A stretch of DNA of 34,144 nucleotides from JAAYCI01 sp047972265. GTDB lineage: Bacteria > Bacillota > Clostridia > Oscillospirales > Ruminococcaceae. The notes under the pieces were generated by a model, which saw nothing but the letters and a program-made list of their open reading frames with translations, was not told where the DNA came from and made no database searches. The position numbers were made by a program, and so were the translations under genes. Below, piece after piece: positions 25,259 to 34,144 of the stretch. The stretch lies in NCBI GenBank assembly GCA_047972265.1, contig JBKEAM010000094.1, forward strand, positions 1-34,144. The letters run 5' to 3'. Positions within the stretch are counted from its first letter, which is position 1. Every line of letters starts with the position of its first letter.

Positions 25259-25672
25259 TTAGCCGCAGCCAGAACAAGAAGAGCAACCGCCTGCCCCGCA
25301 GGATTTTGCCTGTGGAGGTTCTACCTCCATCGGGTCTTGTCCTGCAATGGCAGCATTTAAAATTTCATTTACATAGCCAATAAAGGCTTCTACATCTGCT
25401 TTTGCCTTATCAAAGGCCTGCATGTTGCTGTTAGACATTATTTGGCCATACAGCTCATTTACAGTCTGGTTCAGCTCTGCAATTTTTGCGCTGTCCTTTT
25501 CGGTCTTTTCCATCTCATTATTCAGGTTTAGCCGTTGCAGGGTAAACTCGTTAATCGCTTCCTGCAAGGCTTCGTCTGCATCGTTTGCAATGCGTGCCTG
25601 CTGCAACGCAGTATATACCTCATCGCTTTGCAGGGCAATGGCCGCTTCTTTAAACTTGGTAATTGCTCCCAT
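25259..25672 (-). CDS. YlbF/YmcA-family protein with cysteine-rich tail
   Basis: A 137-residue mostly helical protein of the YlbF/YmcA (Com_YlbF) family. In Bacillus these proteins form the RicA-RicF-RicT complex, which carries iron-sulfur clusters and helps RNase Y mature mRNAs. The body is about 1-112. After a short Pro-rich linker comes the tail with Cys125, Cys130, Cys133 and Cys136 (CX4CX2CX2C), which could hold a metal or cluster. I start it at 25672 (MGAITKF) behind AGGAGA; the frame extends 12 codons further without need. It stands between miaB and mutS, exactly where ymcA lies in Bacillus. Confidence 0.85.
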   Translation of the reverse strand: MGAITKFKEAAIALQSDEVYTALQQARIANDADEALQEAINEFTLQRLNLNNEMEKTEKDSAKIAELNQTVNELYGQIMSNSNMQAFDKAKADVEAFIGYVNEILNAAIAGQDPMEVEPPQAKSCGAGGCSSCSGCG

Positions 25673-25719
25673 AAGTATTTCTCCTGTATCATGGGCGCTT
25701 TGCAGCACCCTATATATTG

Positions 25720-27099
25720 TTAAATTTGTTCTGCCAGCAATACGGCGCCCTTTGCGCTGGTAATGTTAACAGTAACAAAACGTCCAACTAAATTGTCGTC
25801 ACCCACAAATTCAACCATCATGTTATTATCCATGCGGCCGGCTATGGTGCCCTCTTCACGGCCGGGTCCCTCTACAAGTACCTCAAACCTTTTACCAATC
25901 CACTGCTGCACTACCTCTTTTATAATACTCTCTTGTGCTTCAATCACGCGGGTAATGCGCCGTGTTTTTTCTTCGCGGCTCACTTCGTCGGGCATTTCAG
26001 CCGCTGGTGTACCGGCACGCTTAGAATAAATAAAGGTAAACAACTGTGTAAAGCCCACCTGTTTTATAAGTGCCAGCGTTTGCAAAATATCATCTTCTGT
26101 TTCACCGGGGAACCCCACCATAATATCCGAAGAAAATGTCATCTCGGGGCAGGTTTGTTTTGCATAATTGATAAGAGAAAGATAGCTTTCCACCGTATAG
26201 CGGCGGTTCATTTTTGCAAGCAGCCCATCAGATCCCGATTGAATTGGCAGGTGCAGATGCTTGCACAGGTTGTGGTTGGCAGCTATGGTATCTATCATTT
26301 TGCGGGTAGCGTCTTTGGGGTGGCTGGTCATAAACCGTATCTTATATTCGCCCGGCGTTTTACAAAGCATCTCCAGCAAGTCGCTAAAATCCACATTTTC
26401 ACCGGTGCCCTTTCCGTAAGAGTTTACGTTTTGGCCCAGCAGAGTAATTTCTCTGTACCCTTTTTGCACCAGCTTTTCAAACTCCTGCAAAATATCCCGA
26501 GATTTACGGCTGCGCTCGCGTCCGCGCACATGGGGCACTATGCAAAAAGAACAAAAATTGTCGCACCCGTACATAATGGGTAAAAATGCCTTAACAGAAG
26601 ACTCGCGGTGTATCGGGATATCTTCTACCACCTCTTTCCGCTGGGGTGGCAAGTGAATGATTTTTTTGCGGGTGGTAAACTTTTGAGAAAGAATGTCTGG
26701 CAAACGGTCTGCCTCGTTTACACCTAAAATAAAATCCACATAAGGGTAGCTTTTTTTAATTTTGTCAATGGTGCCCTTTTCCTGCGCCATGCATCCGCAA
26801 AGGCCAATAATTAAAGCGGGGTTTTGCAATTTTTGGGCCTTTAATGCGCCCAAGTTTCCAAAAACACGCTGCTCGGCATGTTCGCGCACTGCACAGGTGT
26901 TAAACAGTATAATATCAGCATCCTGCGCGTCCTTGGCAAGCTCCATCCCAATATCCAGCAATATACCCATCAGCTTTTCGCCGTCGTTTACACTTTGCTG
27001 GCATCCAAAGCTGCGTACATACGCTTTGGGCTGGCGCCCATAATGTGCCGCAATTGTCTCTACCGCATATTCGTTGCGGCTATATTCAGTACGTTCCAC
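25720..27099 (-). CDS. miaB: tRNA-2-methylthio-N6-dimethylallyladenosine synthase MiaB
   Basis: A 459-residue radical-SAM methylthiotransferase acting on i6A37 of tRNA. The N-terminal domain binds one iron-sulfur cluster through Cys33 (FGCQQSVND), Cys69 (FNTCAVRE) and Cys103 (CGCMAQE). The radical-SAM triad is Cys179, Cys183 and Cys186 (GCDNFCSFC). A C-terminal TRAM domain (about 385-450) is present. It starts at a GTG with AGGTGA just upstream. A promoter lies at 27149-27178. Confidence 0.95.
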   Translation of the reverse strand: MERTEYSRNEYAVETIAAHYGRQPKAYVRSFGCQQSVNDGEKLMGILLDIGMELAKDAQDADIILFNTCAVREHAEQRVFGNLGALKAQKLQNPALIIGLCGCMAQEKGTIDKIKKSYPYVDFILGVNEADRLPDILSQKFTTRKKIIHLPPQRKEVVEDIPIHRESSVKAFLPIMYGCDNFCSFCIVPHVRGRERSRKSRDILQEFEKLVQKGYREITLLGQNVNSYGKGTGENVDFSDLLEMLCKTPGEYKIRFMTSHPKDATRKMIDTIAANHNLCKHLHLPIQSGSDGLLAKMNRRYTVESYLSLINYAKQTCPEMTFSSDIMVGFPGETEDDILQTLALIKQVGFTQLFTFIYSKRAGTPAAEMPDEVSREEKTRRITRVIEAQESIIKEVVQQWIGKRFEVLVEGPGREEGTIAGRMDNNMMVEFVGDDNLVGRFVTVNITSAKGAVLLAEQI

Positions 27100-27148
27100 T
27101 GTTCACCTGTCTCTTTCTCATGCCGTTGCTGCAAAAAAGCATTTATAA

Positions 27149-27178
27149 ATTATACAATACTTACGCCCCTGTACGCAA
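27149..27178 (-). promoter_or_regulatory. sigma-A promoter of miaB and ylbF-family gene
   Basis: On the minus strand, TTGCGT (27173-27178) and a perfect TATAAT (27149-27154) are 18 bp apart, about 50 bp before the miaB start. An imperfect inverted repeat (CGCCCCTGT near 27164 with ACAGGCG near 27190) surrounds the -35 box and may be the tail of the uvrA message. Confidence 0.65.
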
Positions 27179-27209
27179 GGTAAGCCACAGGCGCTTTATG
27201 TACAAACAA

Positions 27210-30080
27210 TTACTTTTCTGCCTGCTTTTTGCTCTTCTTTTTTTCTTCATAAGTTCCTTTTTCAAGCAGCGGCGCCAAGTACTGTCCTGTAAACGAGGCA
27301 GGATTTTTAGCCACCTCTTCCGGTGTACCTTCTGCAATAATTTCGCCTCCGGCATTGCCGCCCTCGGGGCCAAGGTCCAAAATATAATCTGCCCTCTTTA
27401 TTACGTCCAAATTATGCTCAATTACAATTACCGTATTGCCTGCATCCACAAGTTTATCCAGCACTTTCAGCAGTTTGCTTACGTCCGAAACATGCAGCCC
27501 CGTGGTCGGCTCATCTAAAATATACACTGTGCGCCCGGTTTCTCTTTTTGCCAGTTCCAATGCAAGCTTAACACGCTGCGCCTCACCGCCAGATAAAGTA
27601 GTGGCGCTTTGCCCCAGCCGAATATAGCCAAGGCCTACATCTACCAGCGTTTTAACTTTACGGTGTATTTTAGGGATATTCTCAAAAAATACAGAAGCCT
27701 CTTCTGCAGTCATATCCAATACATCGTGGATATTTTTGCCTTTATAGTGCACTTCCAATGTTTCGCGGTTATAGCGTTTGCTCTTGCAAACCTCACAGGG
27801 CACATAAATATCGGGCAAAAAGTGCATTTCAATTTTTAAAATGCCATCGCCCTCGCACGCCTCACACCGGCCGCCCTTTACGTTAAAAGAAAAGCGTCCC
27901 GGCCCGTAGCCACGTATTTTAGCCTCTTGTGTTTGGGCAAACAAAGAGCGTATATCGGTAAACACACTGGTATAGGTTGCCGGGTTCGAGCGCGGGGTGC
28001 GCCCAATGGGGCTTTGGTCTATGCCAATTACCTTGTCCACCCATTCCAGCCCCTGCAAATCTTTATGGGCTCCTGCACGCCCCTTGGCACCGTTCAAATC
28101 TGCCGCTAGGCGTTTATACAATATCTCGTTTACCAAAGAGGATTTGCCGCTGCCCGATATCCCCGTAACACAGGTCATAGCCCCTAAAGGAAAACTGGCC
28201 GTAACATTTTTAAGGTTGTTTTGGGTAGCTTCTACCACACGCAGGCTGTGCCCGTTGCCCTTGCGGCGCTGCACCGGGATTTTAATCTGCTTTTTGCCAG
28301 AAAGATACTGCCCCGTTATGCTGCGGGGTTCTTTTATAATATCCTCCAGTGTGCCAACAGCTACCAGCTCACCCCCATGCACACCTGCACCGGGGCCAAT
28401 ATCCACTATATAATCGGCCTGCCGTATGGTATCTTCGTCGTGCTCAACCACAACAAGGGTATTGCCCAAATCGCGCAAGCGTTTAAGGGTGGCAATTAGC
28501 TTGTCATTGTCCCGCTGGTGCAGGCCAATGCTGGGTTCGTCCAATACATACAGCACCCCTGTAAGTGCGCTGCCTATCTGGGTGGCCAAACGTATGCGCT
28601 GGCTTTCCCCACCAGAAAGACCCGCCGCCCCACGGGCAAGGGTAAGGTATCCCAGCCCTACAGACAATAAAAAGTTAAGTCTTTCATGTATCTCTTTCAG
28701 CAGGCCATCCGCAATCATATGCTCGCGTTCAGTAAGAGTAAGCCCCTTAAAAAAGTCCTGCTCTTCCTGTATAGACATTCCAGAAAGAGAGCTGATGTTT
28801 TTATCCCCTACCGTTACGGCAAGGCTGGATGCCTTTAGGCGCTGCCCGTGGCAATCAGGGCATTCTATCCCACTCATGGTAAGGGCAATTTCTTCCTTCA
28901 TCCACTCGCTGGTGGTTTCGCGAAAGCGGCGCTCTAGGTTTGGAATAATCCCCTCAAAATCGGTAACATAATTGCCCGATCCAAACTCGTTTTCACGTTT
29001 CATGCTCAGCTTTTCGCCCTTGGTGCCGTACAAAATGGCGTTTACAGCCTCTTCGCTCATATCCTTAATGGGCGTATCCAGTGTAAAACCATACTTTTTG
29101 CCAAGCCCTGTATAGTACATTTCAGACATCGAGCCCTCTGCATAATACCATCCGCTGGCCTTAATAGCCTTATCCCGTATAGATAAATTTTTATTAGGGA
29201 TAACCAGAACCGGGTCTACCTTCATAAAAGTGCCAAGTCCGGTGCAAGTTTCGCATGCGCCAAAGGGATTATTAAAAGAAAACATGCGCGGGCTAAGCTC
29301 CTCTATGCTTATCCCATGCTCGGGGCAGGCATAGCTTTGGCTAAACTGCATCTCTTTGCCGTCTACCACTGCAACGGTTACCAGCCCGCCCGTAAGCGCA
29401 ATGGCTGTTTCAATAGAGTCCGCCAAGCGGCTTCTACCCTCTTCGCTGTTTACAAGGCGGTCCACCACAACATCAACGCTGTGCTTTTTGTTTTTTTCTA
29501 AAATAATTTCATCAGACAAATCATAAATATCACCGTCAACGCGCACACGTGCATACCCGGCGCGCCTTGCAGCGTCAAACTCTTTTTGCTGGGTTCCTTT
29601 GCGTCCACGCACCACCGGCGCAAGTATCATAAACCGTGCACCCTCGGGCAGCTCCATCACGGCATCTACCATTTGGTCTACGGTTTGCTGGCTAATCTCC
29701 CTCCCGCAAACCGGGCAGTGCGGTATGCCAATGCGGGCATACAATAAGCGTAGGTAATCGTAAATTTCGGTTACCGTACCCACAGTAGACCGGGGGTTTT
29801 TATTGGTTGTTTTTTGGTCGATAGAAATAGCGGGAGAAAGCCCCTGAATTTCATCTACGTCTGGCTTTTCCATCTGCCCCAAAAACTGGCGCGCATAACT
29901 GGAAAGGCTCTCCATGTACCGCCGCTGTCCGTCTGCATAAATGGTATCAAACGCAAGGCTGGATTTGCCGCTGCCCGAAAGCCCAGTCATTACAACCAGC
30001 TTATCACGGGGCAGGGTTACATCTATGTTTTTTAGGTTGTGCTCGCGTGCACCCTTAATAATAATCTTATCGTTCGCCAA
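27210..30080 (-). CDS. uvrA: excinuclease ABC subunit A
   Basis: A 956-residue UvrA, the damage sensor of nucleotide excision repair. It has two ABC ATPase halves with Walker A GLSGSGKSSLAF and GISGSGKSSLVN, and signatures LSGGESQRIRLA and LSGGEAQRVKLA. Zinc sites include CEACEGDG paired with CEVCKSK. In the first zinc site the usual first Cys pair is CPEH, with His for the second Cys, paired with CETC. The start is a TTG at 30080 with GAGGA seven bases upstream. It follows uvrB by 50 bp. The C-terminus is Lys-rich. Confidence 0.96.
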   Translation of the reverse strand: MANDKIIIKGAREHNLKNIDVTLPRDKLVVMTGLSGSGKSSLAFDTIYADGQRRYMESLSSYARQFLGQMEKPDVDEIQGLSPAISIDQKTTNKNPRSTVGTVTEIYDYLRLLYARIGIPHCPVCGREISQQTVDQMVDAVMELPEGARFMILAPVVRGRKGTQQKEFDAARRAGYARVRVDGDIYDLSDEIILEKNKKHSVDVVVDRLVNSEEGRSRLADSIETAIALTGGLVTVAVVDGKEMQFSQSYACPEHGISIEELSPRMFSFNNPFGACETCTGLGTFMKVDPVLVIPNKNLSIRDKAIKASGWYYAEGSMSEMYYTGLGKKYGFTLDTPIKDMSEEAVNAILYGTKGEKLSMKRENEFGSGNYVTDFEGIIPNLERRFRETTSEWMKEEIALTMSGIECPDCHGQRLKASSLAVTVGDKNISSLSGMSIQEEQDFFKGLTLTEREHMIADGLLKEIHERLNFLLSVGLGYLTLARGAAGLSGGESQRIRLATQIGSALTGVLYVLDEPSIGLHQRDNDKLIATLKRLRDLGNTLVVVEHDEDTIRQADYIVDIGPGAGVHGGELVAVGTLEDIIKEPRSITGQYLSGKKQIKIPVQRRKGNGHSLRVVEATQNNLKNVTASFPLGAMTCVTGISGSGKSSLVNEILYKRLAADLNGAKGRAGAHKDLQGLEWVDKVIGIDQSPIGRTPRSNPATYTSVFTDIRSLFAQTQEAKIRGYGPGRFSFNVKGGRCEACEGDGILKIEMHFLPDIYVPCEVCKSKRYNRETLEVHYKGKNIHDVLDMTAEEASVFFENIPKIHRKVKTLVDVGLGYIRLGQSATTLSGGEAQRVKLALELAKRETGRTVYILDEPTTGLHVSDVSKLLKVLDKLVDAGNTVIVIEHNLDVIKRADYILDLGPEGGNAGGEIIAEGTPEEVAKNPASFTGQYLAPLLEKGTYEEKKKSKKQAEK

Positions 30081-30130
30081 AATAAATTCCTCTTCCGTAA
30101 AATTTCATAAAATAACAGCCGTTTAATCAA

Positions 30131-32188
30131 TTAAGATTTCTTTTCCCAATAGGGCTTTTTATTGTCGCTCGATCGCCGCCTGCCATGCTTGCCGCCAACT
30201 TTGGCTATTTCTGGTTCGTTTACCAGCGCCTCACCCTTGCGCAACTTGTCTATCCTGTCGCGCAAAAAGGCAGCATGTTCAAATTCCAGCAGTTTTGCAG
30301 CCTCTTTCATCTCTCTTGTCAGCCTTGTAATCAGCTGCTCGCGTTCCATTTTGCCCAAACGCCGCACACCATTTTTATTCGGCTCTTCTTTCGATATTTG
30401 AATAATATCGCCAATTTCCTTAACAATGGTGGTAGGCACTATACCATGTGCTTGGTTATAGTCTTCCTGTATGGCGCGGCGGCGGTCTGTTTCCATAATG
30501 GCACGCTCCATGCTGGGCGTAACCGAATCAGCATACATAATTACAATGCCATCGGCATTACGTGCCGCGCGCCCTATCGTTTGCACAAGGCTGGTTTCAC
30601 TGCGCAAAAAGCCCTCTTTGTCGGCATCCAAAATCGCCACCAAAGATACTTCCGGCAAATCCAGCCCCTCACGTAATAGGTTAATGCCCACAAGCACATC
30701 TATGGCACCGCTGCGCAAATCTCGCAGCAATTCCATACGTTCAAAGGTATCCACCTCGTGGTGCATGTATTGCACTTTCACTCCGTGGTCGGTTAAAAAC
30801 TCGGTTAAATCTTCTGCCATTTTTTTGGTAAGCGTGGTTACAAGTACCCGCTCGTTGCGGGCGCTGCGTTCGTTTATCTCACTTAACAAATCGTCAATCT
30901 GTCCCTCTACCGGCTTTACAATTACATGCGGGTCTACAAGGCCGGTGGGGCGTATTACCTGTTCAACAATTTGAGACGAGTTTTGCCGCTCATATTCGCC
31001 CGGTGTTGCGCTAACAAACACCGTTTGGTTTAGCTTGGTTAAAACTTCTTCAAACTTCAAAGGCCGGTTATCAAAAGCAGAGGGAAGCCTAAACCCAAAA
31101 TCAACCAGATTTTTTTTGCGTGCATAGTCGCCGCCAAACATTGCCCGTAACTGCGGCAACATCACATGACTTTCGTCCACAAACAATAAAAAATCATCCG
31201 GAAAATAATCCAAAAGCGTGGTTGGTATAGAGCCCGGTTCACGTCCAGACAAAACACGAGAATAGTTCTCTATCCCCTTGCACATCCCCGCCTCTTCCAG
31301 CATCTCCATATCATAGCGGGTGCGCTGGGCAATACGCTGGGCTTCTATCAGTTTTCCTTCTTCGGTAAATGCCCGTACCTGATTGTCCACTTCTTGCGTA
31401 ATGTTGGCAAGACCGTCCCGCATCTTGTCCGGCGAAACAATATAGTGACTAGCCGGAAAAATCGCCACATGGTTTAAGGTGCGTTTGCGCTCTCCTGTAA
31501 GGGGCGTTATTTCACTAATGCGGTCTATCTCATCGCCAAAAAACTCTACCCGTATGGCGGTTTCATCGTTATAGGCGGGGTGTATCTCTACAATATCGCC
31601 CTTTACCCTAAACTTGTTACGCACAAAGTTAATGTCGTTGCGCTCGTACTGTAAATCCACAAGGCGGGCCAAAAGCTGGTCCCTCTTCATCTGCATTTGA
31701 GGCCGCAGGCTTATAACCATGCTGCGGTAATCAATCGGGTCGCCCAAAGAGTAAATGCAGGATACACTGGCAACAATAATAACATCCCTGCGCTCAGAAA
31801 GAGCCGAGGTTGCACTGTGGCGCAAACGGTCTATTTCATCGTTAATTGCGCTGTCTTTTTCTATGTAGGTATCGCTGGACGGAATATACGCCTCCGGCTG
31901 GTAATAGTCGTAATAACTTACAAAATATTCCACCGCATTTTCAGGAAAAAACTCCCGAATCTCGGTACACAACTGTGCCGCAAGGGTTTTATTGTGCGCC
32001 AATACCAAGGTCGGCCGGTTTACAGTTGCAATTACGTTTGCCATGGTAAAGGTTTTTCCGCTGCCGGTAACCCCCAGCAGGGTTTGTCCTTTATACCCCT
32101 TTAATATTCCATCGCTTAGCTCTGCAATGGCCACCGGCTGGTCTCCCGTCGGCTTATAGTTAGAAACAAGTTTAAAAGTATCTTTCAT
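30131..32188 (-). CDS. uvrB: excinuclease ABC subunit B
   Basis: A 685-residue UvrB helicase-like protein that takes damaged DNA from UvrA. It has Walker A LLGVTGSGKTFTMANV (about 34-49), the beta-hairpin region YYDYYQPEAYIPSSDTYIEK (95-115, in part), DESH in VDESHVMLPQL, QTIGRAARN, and a C-terminal UVR motif near AKLLEFEHAAFLRDRIDKL. I start it at the ATG at 32188, five bases behind GGAG; five earlier codons reach into the radC end. It is the first intact gene of the repair operon downstream of radC. Confidence 0.96.
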   Translation of the reverse strand: MKDTFKLVSNYKPTGDQPVAIAELSDGILKGYKGQTLLGVTGSGKTFTMANVIATVNRPTLVLAHNKTLAAQLCTEIREFFPENAVEYFVSYYDYYQPEAYIPSSDTYIEKDSAINDEIDRLRHSATSALSERRDVIIVASVSCIYSLGDPIDYRSMVISLRPQMQMKRDQLLARLVDLQYERNDINFVRNKFRVKGDIVEIHPAYNDETAIRVEFFGDEIDRISEITPLTGERKRTLNHVAIFPASHYIVSPDKMRDGLANITQEVDNQVRAFTEEGKLIEAQRIAQRTRYDMEMLEEAGMCKGIENYSRVLSGREPGSIPTTLLDYFPDDFLLFVDESHVMLPQLRAMFGGDYARKKNLVDFGFRLPSAFDNRPLKFEEVLTKLNQTVFVSATPGEYERQNSSQIVEQVIRPTGLVDPHVIVKPVEGQIDDLLSEINERSARNERVLVTTLTKKMAEDLTEFLTDHGVKVQYMHHEVDTFERMELLRDLRSGAIDVLVGINLLREGLDLPEVSLVAILDADKEGFLRSETSLVQTIGRAARNADGIVIMYADSVTPSMERAIMETDRRRAIQEDYNQAHGIVPTTIVKEIGDIIQISKEEPNKNGVRRLGKMEREQLITRLTREMKEAAKLLEFEHAAFLRDRIDKLRKGEALVNEPEIAKVGGKHGRRRSSDNKKPYWEKKS

Positions 32189-32208
32189 GTTTTCTCCACA
32201 CAAATGGG

Positions 32209-32909
32209 CTACAACGGCGGTTCCAATGCCAGTTCGGCAATAAAACCGCTGTTTGCCATAGAAAAATATTCGTTATCGGCTATAATAATATGGTCGGCAA
32301 GCTGCACATTCACCAATTGCAACGCCTGAAACAGCTTTCGTGTAAAGACCTGTCTCCTGCCGACGGCAGTGCAACACCACCCGGATGGTTGTGTGCAATC
32401 AAAACACTTGCCGCATCGGCAGAAAGCGCTTCCGCCACCACTCTTTTTACCGGAACAGCAATTGCATTTACACTTCCATCCCGCGCAATACAGGCCGTTT
32501 GCAGCAGCCCACGCTTATTGTTGAGGGTGGCGCAGTATACCTCTTCTCCTTTTTTTCCCAAAAACTTAGGAAGAAAAAAGGAACCTGCCTTTTCGGCAGT
32601 ATGCAAAACAGTACCCGGGCGCGTTCTGTTCTCTAAATAATACGCCCCCATTGGAGTAATCAATTTAAGCAGCACCGCCGTTGTGTGTCCCACACCCTCA
32701 ACCTGTTCCAGCGCCTCCAGCGGTGCATCCAAAACCGCCGCAAAACTCCCAAACCTTTTTATCAGCGCATGGGCAATACCGTTTGTGTCGCACCTTGGGC
32801 GGGCATAAAACAAAAGCATTTCAAGGGCACTGTGTTCTTCAAATCCCTGTAAGCCCTCACACAAAAAACGGGCGCGCAGCCGCTCTCTATGACCATCATG
32901 CATATGCAT
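32209..32909 (-). pseudogene. radC: radC-family (JAB domain) gene broken by a frameshift
   Basis: The start at 32909 (MHMHDGHRERLRARF) has AGGGGGG upstream. The protein has the RadC helix-hairpin-helix part (VEGVGHTTAVLLK) and a JAB/MPN domain with the metal motif HNHPGGVALPSAGD (HxH-x10-D). Straight after this Asp, near 32351, the frame changes and stops at 32310-32312. The missing C-terminus is present in another frame: QVFTRKLFQALQLVNV, then LADHIIIADNEYFSM to the stop at 32209-32211. One extra C between GAC and AGG would restore a perfect family alignment. It is either a true pseudogene or a single-base read error. Confidence 0.88.
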
Positions 32910-32927
32910 AAATGCCCCCCTTGCAGC

Positions 32928-32956
32928 TTGCGGTATTTTGTGTGTACGTATATAAT
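32928..32956 (+). promoter_or_regulatory. promoter of the plus-strand pseudouridine synthase
   Basis: TTGCGG (32928-32933) and a perfect TATAAT (32951-32956) are separated by exactly 17 bp. It lies inside the 125-bp divergent space between radC and the synthase gene and gives a leader of about 70 bases. An inverted TGGTA/TACCA pair (32959-32977 area) lies just after it. Confidence 0.8.
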
Positions 32957-33034
32957 TTTGGTATATATATTTTACCACTTTTTGCACCAGAAAGAAAGAG
33001 TTCCAACATTTATCATTTACACCGGAGGATTTGG

Positions 33035-33991
33035 ATGAGAGAGTTTTTAGCAACAGAAAATGACGCAGAAATGAGGCTTTCTCGTTTTGTTTTGCGCGTC
33101 ACATGGAAACTGCCAAACTCTCACCTCTACAAATCATTTCGCAATGGGCGCATTAAAGTAAACGGCAAAAAAACCGGTGCAGAATATCGCCTGCAAAACG
33201 GAGACATCATTCAGCTTTATATCAATGATGAGTTTTTTTCAAGCGCTCCTCTGCCCCAAGTGCAAAGCCTCAGCGCCACTTCCATTTCTGTAAGCAGCAT
33301 TATTTTCGAAGATGAAAACATTGCCATACTGTATAAGCCCGCGGGGGTTTTAAGCCATGCAGATAACGGGCAGGACGATTCTATCTTAAAGCAGTATATT
33401 GCTCACCTGCGGGCAAACCCGCAAAATGATTTTATTTTTAAAAACCGGTTTTCTCCCGCCCTTTGTAACCGGCTGGATAGAGGAACCGAGGGCCTGCTGA
33501 TTGTTGCAAAGCAATATGCCGCTCTGCGCGACATGAACACTCTCTTGCAAAATGGCTTTACAGATAAAATCTACCTATGCATTTGCGTTGGCATACCGCC
33601 CAGCGGGCTTCACACCGCACATTGGAGCAAAAACGCCAGCACCAACACCGTTACCGTCACGGGCCTGCCAACACCCAACACAAAGCCTATTTCCACGCAG
33701 GTAGAGGTTTTAGAAACCAAAAGAGGTTTTAGCCTTTGCCGCGTTCAGCTTTTAACCGGGCGTTCCCACCAAATAAGGGCACATTTGGCACATTTAGGTG
33801 CACCTGTATTGGGAGATAGAAAATACGGTAATTTAAAAGAAAAAAACACCTCTGTTAAAACCCAAATGCTTTGTTCCTATCAATTGCATTTTGCAGCCCT
33901 GCTGCCAAAAGATAACAGCCTGCATTATATGCAAAACAAGCTTTTTACCGCGCTCGAAAATAACGTTTTAAAACATTGGAAAGCTTTATAA
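33035..33991 (+). CDS. RluA-family pseudouridine synthase
   Basis: A 318-residue RNA pseudouridine synthase and the only convincing gene on the plus strand. An S4-like N-terminus (MRLSRFVLRV...GRIKVNGKKT, about 13-48) precedes the catalytic domain. The catalytic motif is NRLDRGTEGLLIVAK with the nucleophile Asp148; the Glu in TEG replaces the usual Ser. LLTGRSHQIRAHLAHLGAPV and GDRKYGN follow. GGAGG lies six bases before the ATG at 33035. It differs clearly from the RluD-type protein of this window, so it is a second paralogue of the RluC/RluA kind, with unknown target. Confidence 0.92.
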   Translation: MREFLATENDAEMRLSRFVLRVTWKLPNSHLYKSFRNGRIKVNGKKTGAEYRLQNGDIIQLYINDEFFSSAPLPQVQSLSATSISVSSIIFEDENIAILYKPAGVLSHADNGQDDSILKQYIAHLRANPQNDFIFKNRFSPALCNRLDRGTEGLLIVAKQYAALRDMNTLLQNGFTDKIYLCICVGIPPSGLHTAHWSKNASTNTVTVTGLPTPNTKPISTQVEVLETKRGFSLCRVQLLTGRSHQIRAHLAHLGAPVLGDRKYGNLKEKNTSVKTQMLCSYQLHFAALLPKDNSLHYMQNKLFTALENNVLKHWKAL

Positions 33992-34144
33992 CCCATTTAT
34001 CACTTTTTTAATTTAAAAACGGTAAATGTGCCCGCCAGTATACTTGCGTTTTACATAGCCCAGTACTACCTATAACCCTGTACTATCTATCGTCTATTTC
34101 TGAAGAAGCAGAAAGTCATCTATAACTAAAATAAAAAAACAAAA

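Noticed and set aside
33992..34144. Gene or terminator at the window end
   Set aside because: The last 153 bases are AT-rich with no open frame of note, no clear hairpin with U-run and no RNA signature that I recognise.

Overview
The window looks like chromosome of a low- to mid-GC anaerobic Bacillota, most likely a member of the Clostridia. The reasons are AT-rich intergenic DNA with strong AGGAGG ribosome-binding sites, a SepF/DivIVA division cluster, a ComEA-type protein, and a miaB-(ylbF/ymcA)-mutS-mutL order like that of Bacillus. I cannot name the genus. Nearly every gene lies on the minus strand. The only convincing plus-strand gene is the last one, a pseudouridine synthase at 33035-33991. 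I see no rRNA, tRNA, CRISPR array, insertion sequence or prophage.

Region 1 (1-10360) is a catabolic locus. Read on the minus strand, it holds a FadR-type GntR regulator, a complete Liv-type ABC importer (lipoprotein binding protein, two permeases, two ATPases), a CoA-acylating aldehyde dehydrogenase, a two-subunit ADP-forming acyl-CoA ligase of the SucCD fold, and a LarA-type nickel-pincer 2-hydroxyacid racemase/epimerase cut by the window edge. FadR-like operators (TTGGT-N3-ACMAA) sit at the regulator promoter and at the binding-protein promoter, and a weaker copy lies before the dehydrogenase. The likely logic is import of a small organic acid, possible stereo-inversion by the LarA homologue, activation to a CoA thioester, and reduction to an aldehyde, or the reverse with ATP gain. 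The ligase pocket differs from succinyl-CoA synthetase, so the substrate is probably not succinate. This is the best candidate for an undescribed pathway here.

Region 2 (10360-11200) is AT-rich and nearly gene-free. It holds a broken small reading frame, a further operator-like site and two terminators.

Region 3 (11201-20550) is housekeeping: polyphosphate kinase, a ComEA-like protein, a HAD phosphatase, an RluD-type pseudouridine synthase, LspA, DivIVA, SepF, YggS, a HlyD-like membrane protein and MiaA.

Region 4 (20534-32909) is a DNA-repair block: mutL, mutS, a YlbF-family protein with a cysteine-rich tail, miaB, uvrA, uvrB and a radC gene. The radC frame is broken by an apparent one-base deletion just after its metal-binding motif. 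A divergent promoter then drives the plus-strand pseudouridine synthase.
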